Shown: positions 47,047 through 58,900 of the stretch, piece by piece
Layout of the letters: the number at the start of each line of letters is the position of its first letter
How positions within the stretch are numbered: position 1 is the first letter of the stretch
Assembly: GCF_023065955.2 (NCBI RefSeq)
Contig: NW_026622841.1
Coordinates: 16,812,501-16,876,500, forward strand
Reading direction: 5' to 3'
Length of the DNA stretch: 64,000 bases
Source of the DNA: Ursus arctos
Lineage: Eukaryota > Chordata > Mammalia > Carnivora > Ursidae
Notes under the pieces: generated by a model
The model's database searches: none
Seen by the model: only the letters and a program-made list of their open reading frames with translations
Told to the model about the DNA's origin: nothing
Made by a program: the position numbers and the translations under genes

Positions 47047-47174
47047 AAACAGCACAAGCAGAATATGGTAAGGACCATTCAAGTATAAAGGGACTAACCA
47101 AAGGGTGAAATAATACACGTGTTGCACTAAGGAATATTTTCCTGAATCTGAAGGTAGGAAAGGACATGTTTTAA

Positions 47175-47370
47175 GGAGCATCTGCTGAGCACTCACTCTG
47201 GGCTAAGCATGTGCTAAGAGCAGTTTGTGCTGTTACCAAGTCCCACCCTCAAAACACCAATACAGTAACTATGATGAACTTCCTTAAAGAGGGAGGGAGA
47301 CCACGACTAGCCAATGAGGAGCAGAGTCTGGATTCAAACCCAAGTCTGCCTAATCCACCCCTTCGCTGGT
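47175..47370 (-). mobile_element. MIR SINE, minus strand
   Basis: Complement of MIR: 'ctgctgagcactcactctgggctaagc' (47181-47207), 'gagtctggattcaaacccaagtctgcct'. Confidence 0.7.
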
Positions 47371-47684
47371 CCTAGCCCCTGGCAAGCAGACTGGAGGGCA
47401 CCCTCTTCACTTCCCCTGATATGCACCTCGTTTCCTCCCCAGCCCCTCTGTGCCCTGGCTTTCACAAGACTGACATTTTTATTTGGGTCGTCCAACGTGG
47501 CCGATGTCAGTGCAGGCAGAATAAAGGGTTCATGGGCTCAGATCCAGAAGACAGCAGGCAATGGAGGGATCCAGAGGCAGGCGAGGGTCAGACATGGGCA
47601 AGAAGAATATTTCTTCCTCAAAGGATCAGCAGAGATCTTAAAAGATCAGCAATCCTCTTAAGGGAGGATGAAGAGCAGACAGGA

Positions 47685-47882
47685 ATAGACCTTGGCTCTC
47701 AACTCTGGCTTCTTAGAATCACCTGCACAGCTTTGAAACACAGCCCACCGAAGCCCAGCCTGCATGCCCCTGGCCAGTGACATCAGGACCGCTGGGCATG
47801 AGCCCCAGAGCCTCAATAAAGTTTTAAACCTCCCTCAGGTGACTCTAAGGTGCAGTTGGAAGTAAGAACCACTGGGCCAACC
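47685..47882 (-). mobile_element. MER5A-like hAT-Charlie DNA transposon, minus strand
   Basis: 'ggctctcaactctggcttcttagaatcacctg' (47693-47724), 'gaagcccagcctgcatgccc' and 'cctcaggtgactctaaggtgcag', ending 'aagaaccactggg', follow MER5A in reverse. Confidence 0.7.
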
Positions 47883-47958
47883 CAACGGCTAAGAGGACTG
47901 AAATCAGGAAGCAACAAAAGGCAGGTGGGCTGGGCCGTAAAGTCTCAGGACTAGTCCC

Positions 47959-48002
47959 GCCAAAGTTTAGCAGCACGCACGCCAAAGTTTAGCAGCACGC
48001 AC
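47959..48002. repeat. Perfect 22-bp tandem duplication
   Basis: The 22-mer beginning gccaaagtttagcagcac occurs twice without mismatch (47959-47980 and 47981-48002). There is no repeat element around it, so it is probably a recent replication slippage. Confidence 0.97.
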
Positions 48003-50139
48003 TTGTGATAAACCCACACAACTTAGATTGGTGACCTTCACCAGCAATTTCCTGCAGCTAGGAGCAGAAAGAACACAGCATGTCAGTGGGTCAAGATTAA
48101 AGGGTACGGAGGGAGCGCAAAGGCCCTGTGGCAGCAGCCAATGAAGGCATCCGGGCTGAATACGGAAGTGAGGCCCAAATACAACTGCCAGAACCCAGGG
48201 GAATCCAGGCTGGGGGCAGGCAGGGATGTCAGCATGGCCTAGGCACCTTTCCAACATACGGACATCCATACTGAGGGTCACATCTTCCCTCCACATTCCC
48301 CGTTACTCTAGTGTTTGGGAACGTTTCCCAGGTCTCTCTGGTACCACTGTCCCACCGAGACCATGGAGACAGAAGGACAAGAGAAAGGTGGAGCACAGAG
48401 GTAAGGCCAGGGAGGTAAGACTGCAGAGTTGAAGCACGTCCAAAACCAACAAGGGCTTGGATTAAGGAGAAGCACATTTGGACTTACTTCAGTGAGAAAT
48501 TACAAGGCCAGGGGATCAGAAAGCCCATCCACAGGGATATCAAAGGCCCTGATGAGGATTGGGGCGGGGGGGGGGGGGTGTAAAGTGAGGAAGGGACACA
48601 GAGGTGTGGCCCTGGGAGAGGTGTAGCACGTGGTGTGGGGTGAGGTCAGGATCTCCAAGAGAAACCCTGGCTCGGGGTGAGGCCAAAGGTGACCTGGAAT
48701 TGCACCGGAAGACCAAAAACATGTCCGCAGGAAGAGAAGCCTTCATGGGAGGGAGGGAGCAATGTCCTTACAGTTATTTTAGGTGGAAAGAGCAGTAGCT
48801 TCCCTCCGCTGGAAAATGAGGAAATCAGGCTTCCCCTCGGCCCTAGCGGGCTATGGCTCCATAAGTATTTCAGGAAATTCTGAAAGATTTGGTGAAGAGG
48901 TTATTTGACCAAAACACAACTGAAAAAGGAATACGAGTTCACAGAGTCGCCAACAGGCCTAAAGAAGGACAGAGCAGTTCTGAGAACTCTTTTTTTCATC
49001 AAAAGGAGGGAAGATTTAAAATTACTCTGTCCTAAGAAAAACACGTTCTGACTATACTCAAACTGTTGTTTTAGCACATTGATGAAGCAGACCTTCTTCC
49101 AGGGACACTGGTAAATGAGATGAAAAATACATATATGAAAAGCCAAGTTTGCTTCAGCAGTTCAGCTACCCACAGATGTCTGAGACCCCACCCTCGGCCA
49201 ACAGCTGCATCCCACACACAGGTAACGGTAAGTGCATCGTGCAGGACACACGAGTGTGCCCCGCTTGGTAACAACACGTCCCATGGACAACAGAACAGAC
49301 ATGAACTCAGAAGGTCTTTTAAGTTTTAGGTTTCCTGGCACGTTTTGAAACTCGTGTTGTGCTTCGGGGAATGTTTCGTGAATGAGGAGTGAACTAGTGA
49401 ACGATGTGGCAGAACACCAAGGGCCGCGGGGTGGTGCGTCCTCAAGCTTCCTTTCTACTGGGCTGTCATTCACAGTAACTAAGTCTGGAGCAGCTGTGAA
49501 ATTGGAAGAGAGAAAGAAAATGAGGGAAACACGTGATTGTAGGAGAGGCAGCCATTACCCAGAGGGGGAGAGAGAAAAGGCTTCTGAGGACAGCATTCAC
49601 GAAGAAGGGAGGCAACACTGTGGGTGTGTCACAGGTGAGGGTGTTGAGGGAACCAGAACCAGAGCCACGTCCTTGCCCGCAATCGGAGGGAAACATTCAA
49701 CAGTAACTGTCAACAGTGATTTTTCACACTTACAGACCCACTCTCATGAACATGTAATTTTACCCTTTCCACGATGATAGGATTCCCCCATAAAGAGCAA
49801 AAAATGGCTGAGAGCTTCTCTGTAAATAAAGATTAAAGCAGAGGAGTAAACATGGCTGACATCCAAACTCCAAAATGTACTTACATCAAATTTGGAAACG
49901 ATAAAAAATAAAATTGATTGCATGCTATCTTCAACATAACTTATTCTTGTTGGTAATAAGGACAGACTGTTTTTCCTGCTCAAAGGGGACCTGGGCCTAC
50001 ATAAATTCCTACATCCTCTGTAATGCATGTGCTGATTTCAATTAGCAGCCGGAACCACGTCATTAAGTGTATCCAGAGAAAGAAAAGCTCTCGGATGAGG
50101 TAGTTCTACGAATGATTTGGACTAGGAAAATCTAAGTTT
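48003..50139. other. Unassigned intronic sequence
   Basis: About 2.1 kb. Only a G13 run (48566-48578) stands out. Several overlapping frames have no domain. Confidence 0.4.
48566..48578. repeat. G13 homopolymer
   Basis: Follows ggggc at 48561. Confidence 0.9.
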
Positions 50140-50240
50140 TTAAATTCTTAGTTCATCCCTCAAATACTTACTAAGCATTTATGTTTTTTTTTTCTAGGTA
50201 CTGAGGCTGGGCAATGCCTCCTTCCCACCCTGGAACTCCC
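50140..50240 (-). mobile_element. L2 LINE 3' end fragment, minus strand
   Basis: 'tcaaatacttactaagcatttatg' and 'ctaggtactgaggctgggcaatgcctcc' (50160-50222) are the complement of the L2 3' end, interrupted by a T run. Confidence 0.45.
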
Positions 50241-50696
50241 TTCCAGATGGGGGGAACCCCAACCAGTCTACTCCTGCTCTACCCTGGGCTCACTCCACCC
50301 AAAGGCGAGAAATGTCTTGAGTGTGGATAAGGAACCAGGCCAAACCCCTTCTTCCAGTTCCGTCTTACCCACCATATAGAGATCTTCCCTCTGCTTGATA
50401 AGGAAACCCAAGCCCATGATGGTGCTGACCAGGGTGGGAATGAGGGGGTGTTAAGTCTGACCAATTCTGCACTACCAAGTCCACTGGCCTGGCCACATAA
50501 GTCACACTCTCCTGTGTCAAGCTTTAGCCCTAATAAAGATAATAAACTATAAACTCTTCTGTTAGTGTCAAAGGATGGGATGTATTTGGTGGACCCTCTT
50601 GAACCCCAGCGCGGTACTGATGTACGGGGCCAAGTTCAGAGGCCAGGAGGTAACTCCAAATTTGGGGTGCAAAGGCCTATCTGGAGAGGCTATTTT

Positions 50697-50875
50697 TTTT
50701 ATTTTTATTTTTTTTAAAGATTTTGAGAGTGAGAAAGAGAGCGGGAGCACAAGTGGGGGCAAGGGGCAGAGGGAGAAGCAGGCTCCCCGCTGGGCAGGGA
50801 GCCTGGCACAGGGATCTCGATCCCAGGACCTGAGCCGCAGGCAGATCCTTACCGGGCTGAGCCACCCAGGCACCC
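50697..50875 (-). mobile_element. CAN SINE, minus strand, with perfect target duplications
   Basis: Perfect 16-bp duplications ctggagaggctatttt at 50681-50696 and 50876-50891. T tail then reversed body. Head complement gccacccaggcacccc. Confidence 0.97.
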
Positions 50876-50891
50876 CTGGAGAGGCTATTTT

Positions 50892-52186
50892 GAAAATGCA
50901 AATTCTCAAGACCTGGGCCCATAAATTCTGATGAAGCCTGCCTGGGATGGCTGAAGCATCCGCACCTCCAATAACCACAGCTCAGCCAAAATCACACTTG
51001 GAGAAAGCCTTGGGGGAAGTTCATGGCTCTTCACCTCTAGGCTTAAAAGCACAATATGTTAATAATAGATCTGAGTTTCCATTTCTGTAAGATGAAATGA
51101 TTTTTAAGGTCGAAAATGCTCCCTGGACAGGAAGACGGCAGGTGAGAAATGAAAGCCCGAGCGTGCTTAGGTAACCGGGCACACCAGTCTGTCACCAGTT
51201 CAGTCTGAGTCACCCACAGCCCAAGGAGGCGCGCTGTGGAGGGGGCCGGGTCCCCACACAAGCACGGAAACGGACCACTGAGAGGGGACACAGTGGCTCT
51301 GGAGCAAATCTGGCAGCGCCGGGTAGATCAAGTCTCCTAAAAATCACTGGGTCTATAAACATCTTTCTCCTCCAACCACCCCCACTCTCCAATCCACATG
51401 TGCAATTAACAAATGCACTGTCGTCTAGGGCCTTTCAAATAAAACGCACTGCATTGATTTTTCTAACCTCTTAGCAGAGGAAAAACAATCCCATTCCAAG
51501 ATCCATAATGTCAAGACTGCACAAAAGGTCAAGTTAAACCTCACAAACTTTGTATTAGTAGTATCATTCACGGATGTGCTCCCATTTATCAACATTTGGC
51601 TCAGGTTCCAACCTTCCAACTGCATTCTTAGACACCACGTCCAGAATGTACCTCCTTTCCATTTAAGGAGCGATTAAAACAGAACTAATAATGAAAGTGT
51701 AAGTCCTTCATTCAAAGGTCCTAAAATCCTAATTCCTTTCTCAATGAGGGCCATCAAAGCCCCCTCCCCCAACCCAAGCACTGGAAATTAGAATTTGATT
51801 ACTTCTCAAAAACTTCTACAATTAATGATAAACCTTCAACCTAATCTTGGGAGGACCCCTGGACTTTCCCTGTAGTATTTTAATATGCTGCGTAAATAAG
51901 AAAAACCCAAGGTAACCCACTGTTTCCTAAACAAACTACTCTTCATGAAAAAGTTGAACCGAATCAGTTCATGAATGCTATTTCCCCTAAGGCTGTTTTT
52001 AAAAGCCTCTATCATTTTAAGTACAAATGAATTCCGGCAGAGAATTGTATGCATTCCCACAAGGTGATTCCACTCCATGATTTTAAAGTACCTACTGTGT
52101 GCTCAGAACAGGAGGGAAAATAAATCTAAGGTCAATACCACTAGGAATCAATAAGCCAATTTCCTAATATCAAAAAGTGTTAAGTT
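50892..52186. other. Unassigned intronic sequence
   Basis: Nothing named, except an L2-like phrase at about 52088-52115 (gtacctactgtgtgctcag). Confidence 0.4.
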
Positions 52187-52346
52187 TGGGGTGCCTGGGT
52201 AGCTCAGTTGGTTAAGTGTCTGCCTTTGGCTGAGGTCAGGATCCCCAGGCTCCTTGCTCAGCGGGGAGCCTGCTTCTCCCTCTCCTGCCCCCCCCACTTG
52301 TGTGCTCACGCTGTCAAATAAATAAATAAAATCTAAAAAAAAAAAA
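52187..52346 (+). mobile_element. CAN SINE, internally shortened
   Basis: Head ggggtgcctgggtagctcag. The middle lacks the 'cctgggatcgagcccc' block. CT-rich stretch and (AAAT)n/A tail present. No convincing target duplication. Confidence 0.92.
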
Positions 52347-52380
52347 TGTACAATTAAGTCTATCACTATGGGAGGGAAAA

Positions 52381-52842
52381 CAATGGCCCCCAAAGTTGGC
52401 CATGTCCTAATCCCTGGAACCCATGACTATTTTAAAGGGAAAGCAGGGATTAAGGCTGGTAACCAAATGACCTTAAAACAGGGACATTATTTTGGATTAT
52501 TCAGATGGGCACAATGAAATCATGATGGCTCTTACCAGTGGGAGAGGGAGGCGAGAGGAGAAACAGAGGTGCCCACAAAGGAACGGTCAGAGAGGCTACA
52601 TCGGGGGCTGTGAAAGTGGAGGAAGGAAGGAAGAGATGATGTCGGTTACCCTACAAAGAAGCTGGAGAAGGCAGGGGGTCTTGCCCCTGGAGCCTCCAGA
52701 GATGACACAGCCCTGTTGACACCTTGATTTTGGCCAAGGGAGACTCGGGTCGGACTTCGAACCTACAGAACTTGTAAGACAGCAGCTGTGTCGGATTAAG
52801 CCACCGAGTTTGCGATGAGCTACACCAGCCACAGGAAACCCG
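52381..52842 (+). mobile_element. MaLR-like LTR, plus strand
   Basis: Ordered blocks: 'ggcccccaaagttggccatgtcctaatccctggaaccc', 'ggacattattttggattattcagatgggc', 'gaagctggagaaggc', 'cctggagcctccagag', 'ctgttgacaccttgattttggcc', 'cggacttcgaacctacagaac' and 'ttaagccaccgagtttg', ending 'cacaggaaaccc'. This is an ERVL-MaLR-type solo LTR. Antisense to NEDD4L. Confidence 0.82.
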
Positions 52843-53511
52843 CCTCTGACGTGACAGAAGGTCCACGGCCCCTTCCTCTGAGCACCAGAATGACTTCTCA
52901 TCTATGTTACGTGCTTACAAAAAGCAATACTGGATTTTCAAAACCAACAGAGGAAAAGATAAAGGCATTAAAAAAAAATCTCTTAATCGATTTTGACAGA
53001 AAAAAAAACACCTTTACCCAACAACTACGGCCCAGCAGCAAAATTGTCACTAGAAACCACACTTCAGCTCCCCACAAAAATAACAAATTTGCCCAAGTGT
53101 CAGAAGCTTGTGAAAACACATTTTCTAATTTGGTTGAGGAATTTTAATTATGGAAGGGTCACTCAAATATTTATGTTAGAGAAAGCATGGCCCTGGGAGC
53201 TCAAAGATGACCTCTGCCTACCCTTCACGAGTAGGCTTGCAACAAGGACAAACGTTACAGAGACGCCTAACGCTACAGAGACGCCTCCCTGCGACAGAGG
53301 AGCAGATGGGACCTGCCACCAGCAGGAGTGTGTGTGTGTCCTCATGGAGAGTGAAGAAGAAAACAAGGGTGCTGGCGCCCCAACTTACAGCCCCAGCTCC
53401 AATGCTTCCAGTGGGGTTCCTGGGCAGGGGGATCCCCGACCCTCTGTCTCCCTGCACCCATTCTTGCCACCGCTCCCACCCCCAAACTGCAATGCATCTG
53501 ACACACAGCAA
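52843..53511. other. Unassigned intronic sequence
   Basis: Contains a short imperfect tandem: acgttacagagacgcct / acgctacagagacgcct at about 53249-53286. The overlapping plus frames 52993-53686 have no domain and run into a SINE. Confidence 0.4.
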
Positions 53512-53522
53512 CCAAAGTGAAT

Positions 53523-53735
53523 TATTTATTTATTTATTTTTAAGATTTTATTTATTTATTTGTCCAAGGAGGGCAGAGAGCGAGCGCACGCACAAGCAGG
53601 GGGGAGCAGCAGACAGAGGGAGAGCAGGCTCCCCACTGAGCAAGGAGATGGACTGGGGACTAGATTCCAGGACCCTGGGATCATGACATGAGCTGAAGGC
53701 AGGTGCTGCACGGACTGAGCCACCCAGGCATCCCC
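53523..53735 (-). mobile_element. CAN SINE, minus strand
   Basis: T-rich tail with (TTTA)n at 53523-53560, reversed body, head complement gagccacccaggcatccc. Target duplications of type ccaaagtga-att / ccaaagtga-ttt. Confidence 0.94.
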
Positions 53736-53749
53736 CAAAGTGATTTTTT

Positions 53750-54175
53750 TTAATTGGATGATGCCATTTCCCCTGCTTAAAACCTTTCAATGATATCTTG
53801 CATCTTGAATAATGCCCAAATTATTAGCATGTCCACAGAGCCCTGCCCAATCTGGCCTTGGTCTCAGGCTCCCTCTCTTCCCCCTCCCCTGCCCTCCAAC
53901 CACCCTGATGTCATCGTACTTCCTCTAAACTGCCAGAGCTGCCCTGCCTCCCACAGGTCACATTGCCCTTCGCCTTTCCCTGGGTCTCAGAAAAGTGTCA
54001 CTTCCTCACAGAGGTCTTTTCCGGACACATCCCCCAGCAAAAAGAAAGTAAAACTCAACTTGGGAGTCCCTGTCATTCTCCTACAGAAGACCCCTTGCTT
54101 CCACAGCCATTTTAGGATTTTTGACCTTTATTCCTGAAAGGTCTGCCCCAGCTAGACCTGACCCTCCATGAAGCC
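53750..54175 (+). mobile_element. L2 LINE 3' region, plus strand
   Basis: 'atttcccctgcttaaaacctttcaatgatatcttgc' (53765-53800), 'agccctgcccaatctggccttgg' and 'cacttcctcacagaggtcttttccgg' follow sense L2 3' sequence. Decayed. Confidence 0.7.
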
Positions 54176-54685
54176 ACAGACCCTGCTCAACCCACCAATG
54201 GCAGACCAGTCACTCAAATGGTCTGTTCACTTAGCACGTGAACTCCAGGGGAGCCCCATTTTTTAAAATCATGCCCATTAAAATCCAATGCCCAACATGA
54301 ATATTCAAATACCTACTGAAAATACATTGGACTTTGCCCACCAGACACTAAAGTAGCCTCAAGAGTGAACACAAATAGGAAACGCCACCAAAACGCCTCA
54401 TTAATTGATGGGATGTGATCTTCATGCTCACACAGGACTCTGTTTCTCAGCCAGAAGCCATTGGGTTGGCCAGTGGGTTAAGCCGAAGAACCCAACACTG
54501 AACAAAGTATCACACTTTAAACTGAGACCGCAGGTCTGCTGATGGAAGGTAAGCATGTCCCTACAAAACGTACACACTGACAACACCGATAAGGAAACAC
54601 AAAGTCACAAAAGCATGAGATACCAATGAAAGACAGTGTGTGTGAAGACAGGAAGGCAGAACTACGGCATCTAAGTTTCATGTTA
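54176..54685. other. Unassigned intronic sequence
   Basis: Nothing firmly recognised. The right end may already belong to the L1M element that follows. Confidence 0.4.
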
Positions 54686-55450
54686 AATGATGTAAAAGAA
54701 CACGTGCCACCCACCAGGATGGCTCTAATCAAAGGCAGACAATAACAAGTGTTGGGGAGAACATGCAGAATCAGAATGCTCATCCCCTGCTCGTGGGAAT
54801 GTGAAATGGCATGAAACAGCCTTGCAGCTCTTCAAACAGTTAAATGTAGAGTCAGCATAAGACCCAGCAATTCCGCTCCTGGGTATAAACCCAAGAGAAA
54901 TGAAAACATGTTCACAAAATAACGTGTCCGAGACTATCCAAGAACACGTCATGTTCACATCAGCATTGTTCATGACAGTCAAAGTGGAAACAACCCAAAT
55001 GTCCATCAACTGATGGACACCCACAGCTCTAGAAGGGTCAGCACTGCAACCATATGGTTTTACAATGCACCATATTCCATACCATGGACTATTCTTTGAC
55101 AGCAAAAGGAAGGAAATACTGATCCAAGCTACAACACAGATGAGCCCTGAAAACATTCTGCCAAGTGAAAGATGCCGGTCACAGAGGACCACACACTGTA
55201 TGACTCAATGTATATGAAAGGTCCAGAAGAGGAAATCTGTACAAAGTAGACAGAGGTTGCTTGAGGCTGGGGAGGGAGTGTATGGGAGGACTGGGCAGTG
55301 GGGTTTCTTTTGGAGGTAATGGAAATGTTGTAGGATTATGATGACATGAATTCACCTATCGGTCAATCTACTTAAAGCCGCAGAACTGTACACTTTCAAT
55401 GGGTGAATTGTAAGGCATGTGAATTATGTCTCCATAAAGCTGTGTTTGAA
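54686..55450 (+). mobile_element. Old L1M LINE: ORF2 3' end and 3' untranslated region, plus strand
   Basis: 'aacaagtgttggggagaacatgcag' (54749), 'gacccagcaattccgctcctgggtataaaccc' (54861), 'catcagcattgttcatgacagtcaaag', 'acccaaatgtccatcaactgatgg', 'tatgactcaatgtatatgaaagg', 'gcttgaggctggggagggag' and 'gaactgtacactttcaatgggtgaattgtaaggcatgtgaattatgtctc' (55382-55431). The L1 order is complete but its reading frames are broken. Antisense to NEDD4L. Confidence 0.88.
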
Positions 55451-56219
55451 AAAGAGCATGTGAGTTTGACAATTCATTTAAAAATACAGGTGAAAGTATG
55501 ATGGTGACAAAGAAATGCTTTCGGTTGCAGCTGTACTGATCCATCTGTGTGTGCGTTCATACATACGCACAGGCACGTACTGGCCAAAAAGTCCGTTCAA
55601 GACTGATTTATAGTCTAGAAAAGGAGAATCAGCAAGGTTCAGCCTCCTGTAAAACAACCTGAGTCAGGAGGGGCTAGGTGATGGTAGAAAACCACCACTG
55701 ACGTCTCCCATCTTAGAAACCTAGAGCAAAGGTTTCTTCCCCAGCGCAGGGCCATCCTGCGTCGACCTGAGTCTCGTCTGTGCAGGCGCTGACCTCGCTC
55801 GGGGACCCAGGCCCCCCACACAGCTGAGCTGCCCTGTGGAACATACCCAGAGCACTCCAGTCAGTCTTGGCTTGGCTCGAAATCAACAGGAGCCTCATCT
55901 GTTCACCTTCTAACTCATCTCTAGGTGGTCACATCACCATGTCTGAGCCCACTGGGGCAGGGAGACATAAGTCCACCATCTATCCTGAAGAAGAAAGGTC
56001 CAACATTTGTGAGCGACCTTTACCACCACCATAGACACCAATCTCAAGCTCTACTCCTCAGGGCCAAGTCTCTGAGGAGGCAGTCACATTCACTGTCCTT
56101 TCTTATCCGGATGGTTCCAGACCCAGGGGAGGGCCCGGCTACCTAAGAAAATGGAAAACATAAGCCCTCCACTACCAGCTCCAATTCAACCAATCTAAGA
56201 TTCCAGGATCTGCTCACCT
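55451..56219. other. Unassigned intronic sequence
   Basis: Nothing recognised. Confidence 0.4.
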
Positions 56220-56990
56220 CCCACACACACCCAGCATGTGTATGAATGGCACTGTTACCCACCCAGACACCCAAGCTAGAAACCCAAGGTCATCCCCATC
56301 CAGCCCCATCCACTCTGACTGCAACCACTCCAACAATTCTGGAATCCGTCCTCTCCTCCAGGCTCCTGCACCTGCAGCCCAAGTTCAAGATCTCAGTTTC
56401 ATCTGGATCATCGAAAAATCGCTCTAAAACTCTTCCTGGGTCTCCCCCCTGCCTCCTCTCCAAATCCTCCTCCACGCCACCATCGGGTGAGTCTTCCCTC
56501 AATTGCAAATATTGTCATGTCACTTCCCACCTGAAAATTCCTGAGCGGCTCCCCGCTGCCTGGGAGGTCTCTCCCCCTTTCATGTCTTGTCTTCCTCCAC
56601 TCATCCCCCTCCACCCGTGTCACACTCATCCCTGCACTGCTGTCTCCTAACCATGCCGTGTACCCTCCAGACTCCTACATGTGTCATTATCCCTGTCTGA
56701 AATACATTCTCCACTCCTCTGGGTGACGAATCTCTCCCAGAAATTCAAATTTTAATGCTAGTGCTTTGCTCCCCTATGAAACCTCCTGTAAAAATCTTCT
56801 CTCCTAAAAACCAACCTTCTTCACCACCTACATGGCAGCGTAAGCACACGTCTCGGCAACACTCGGCATACCCTCCTGGTCTTGCCCACCTGGCCTGGAA
56901 GCCCGTGGAGGGCAGAGGCCTTGCCTTTTTCTAATCCCTCGCACTCAACCCCTGGCTGGTGCTCAGACTTTTTGTTGTTGAATGAATGAA
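56220..56990 (+). mobile_element. L2 LINE 3' region, about 770 bp, plus strand
   Basis: Sense L2 order: 'cacccagacacccaagctagaaacccaaggtcatcc' (56260), 'cctcctccacgccaccatcgg', 'catgtcacttcccacctgaaaattcctgagcggctccc' (56515), 'gaaacctcctgtaaaaat', 'cccgtggagggcagaggccttgc', ending 'gtgctcagactttttgttgttgaatgaatgaattg'. The best preserved L2 copy in the window. Confidence 0.82.
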
Positions 56991-57075
56991 TTGATCCAAA
57001 ATTCATTGCTACTTATTTTCCTCTGTTGTTGAATGAATGAATTGATCCAAAATTCATTGCTACTTATTTTCCTCT
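56974..57075. repeat. Perfect 51-bp tandem duplication at the end of an L2
   Basis: The unit beginning gttgttgaatgaatgaattg covers 56974-57024 and is repeated without mismatch at 57025-57075. It contains the L2 3' terminus plus about 30 bp of flank. Confidence 0.97.
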
Positions 57076-57124
57076 ATTAAAAAGTCTTTTCAAAAGACCC
57101 CTAATTTACCTAGTGATACCCCCC

Positions 57125-57340
57125 TTCAAATTATGATGAGTGCTCACCATGGGAAAGACACAGTGCTAGAACCTTCACATACATTACTGTACGCACGCTC
57201 TCCATCAACTCAATGAGATGTGTATAATTATCCACTTTCCACAGCTGAGAAAATTGAACCTCTGCCAATTTATGTCCTATGATAAATCTGACAAAGCTGG
57301 TAAGTGACAAAGCCAGGATGAAAAACCAGTCTCAGCTCTA
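57125..57340 (-). mobile_element. MIR SINE, minus strand
   Basis: Complement of MIR: 'aaagacacagtgctagaaccttcacatacatta' (57154), 'tccactttccacagctgagaaaattgaacc' and 'agctggtaagtgacaaagccaggat'. Confidence 0.75.
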
Positions 57341-57944
57341 AATTTAATCTCGACTACTCCACAATTTGCTAATTAAAATGACATTTGTTAATAAAATTAT
57401 GGCATATTTAAGAAATTTGATTTTAGAAGATCTACATCGTCTATTCCTCTACAACCACAGACCAAAACAATCCTGGAGTGAGAAGGTACCTTGACAGAAT
57501 CTACCATGAGACCCAAATTCTCTCTCCCCCAACAAGAACCTCACTACGACCCTAGACATTAGGAGCTCCATAAATACTTTGCTCAATAAAGGACTCCAAT
57601 GCCTAGCAAAATATAATACAGATTTCTCAGGCTCATGTTTCCCACCCAGTCAGCCACCCAGTGCCTCCTCCCATTCCCCCAGCTCTACCCAAATCAGGGT
57701 GCATGCAGATCCTACCACAGCTCTGCTCACTCCAGATCGCTGTGTTCTGGGGATGCTCTTCTCACCACATGAAGTCCACTCCTCTTTGTCCTTGGAAAAC
57801 CATGTCTGAAATCAAAACTCAAAACTCACCTAGGCCAACCATCTGCTTTGTCAATTTCAATGCCCCCAACTCCGCCTTCACGCCAATTCCTGGTAACAGG
57901 TATCGGATCCCTCTGGTTTTACTATTAATCATTTCCCATTATGG
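57341..57944. other. Unassigned intronic sequence
   Basis: Nothing recognised. 'tttgctcaataaagg' near 57580 could be a short L2/MIR end. Confidence 0.4.
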
Positions 57945-58318
57945 GCTGAATTGTGTTTCCGGAAAATTCGCATGTTGAAGTACTAACTCCCTGCATCTCA
58001 GAACATGACTGCATTGGGACACAGGCTCTTGAAAGAGGTGACTGTGTTAAAATGAAGTCATTAGGGTGGGCCCTAATCCAACATGACTGGCGTGCTTAGA
58101 AGAGGAGGACATTTGGACACAGGTACACAGGAATAAGATCATGTGAGCACACAGGGAAAAGACAGCGTCTACAAGCCAAGGAAACGGGCCTAAGATGAAA
58201 TCAACTCTGCTGACACCTAATCTTAGACTTTCAACCTCAGAACCGTGACCAATAAATGTCACTTTAGCCCCCTGGCTGTGGTCCTTTGCCGTGGCAGCCG
58301 GAAGGGACTAACACATTT
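57945..58318 (+). mobile_element. MaLR-type solo LTR, plus strand
   Basis: 'gggctgaattgtgtttccggaaaattcgcatgttgaagtactaac' (57952), 'gaagtcattagggtgggccctaatccaacatgactgg' (58053), 'acacctaatcttagactttcaacctcagaaccgtg', 'aataaatgtcactttagccccc' and 'ggcagccggaagggactaacaca'. Complete from end to end. Antisense to NEDD4L. Confidence 0.88.
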
Positions 58319-58556
58319 CCTAATCTTCTCCTGCCGCATCAGTCAAGAAGCCAAGAGTGAAGGGTTTGGGGACAAGCTCAGGCCCTGCCTCAGCCCCTTC
58401 CTAGCAGTGGGACTTGTGCCAGGAGGTCGAGACTCAATGCAGAATAGCTGTGACACCACCTACTCTGTACAATCCTTTTGAGGATTCAATGTGATCAGGA
58501 ATTTTAATGCCCTTTAGTTCCAGGACAGTAATTTTGTGTAAAAAAAACTTACCATC

Positions 58557-58741
58557 TGGGGCGTCTGGGCTGCTCAGTCAGTTAGCATCCGATTCTTGGT
58601 TTTGGCTCAGGTCATGATCTCAGGGTCAGGCTCTGTGCCCAGCAGGCAGTCTGCTTGAGATTCTCTCCCTCCTTCTCCCTCTGCCCCTCCCCCAATTCTC
58701 CTGCTCTCCACCCCCACCTTTAAAAATAATCTTTAAAAAAA
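58557..58741 (+). mobile_element. CAN SINE
   Basis: Head tggggcgtctgggctgctcag. The B-box region is shortened. Target duplications aaaaaacttacc at about 58541-58552 and 58742-58753. Confidence 0.93.
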
Positions 58742-58753
58742 AAAAAAACTTAC

Positions 58754-58900
58754 CCCCTGCCAGGCACTACTCTCAGCACTTTCCATACATTAAATCATTT
58801 AATCCTCATAATAACACTGTAAGAAGGGTCCTTCACGAGCCCATTTTACAGATGATTTGTCCAAAGTCACAGCTCATTCGTGCAGCAGAACAGGCCCTCC
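58754..58900 (-). mobile_element. MIR SINE, minus strand
   Basis: 'tgccaggcactactctcagcactttccatacattaaatcatttaatcctcataataacactgtaag' (58757-58822), then 'cccattttacagatga' and 'ccaaagtcacagct'. Good match to the complement of MIR. The SINE at 58557 abuts it. Confidence 0.85.

Noticed and set aside
47812..47822. Polyadenylation-signal-like AATAAA
   Set aside because: Sits in a MER5A-like relic with no transcript-end context. Similar signals in LTR and SINE tails are also not taken as gene ends.
53207..53686. Overlapping plus-strand open frames of 159-175 codons
   Set aside because: They run into the reversed SINE at 53523 and contain a short tandem duplication. No domain.
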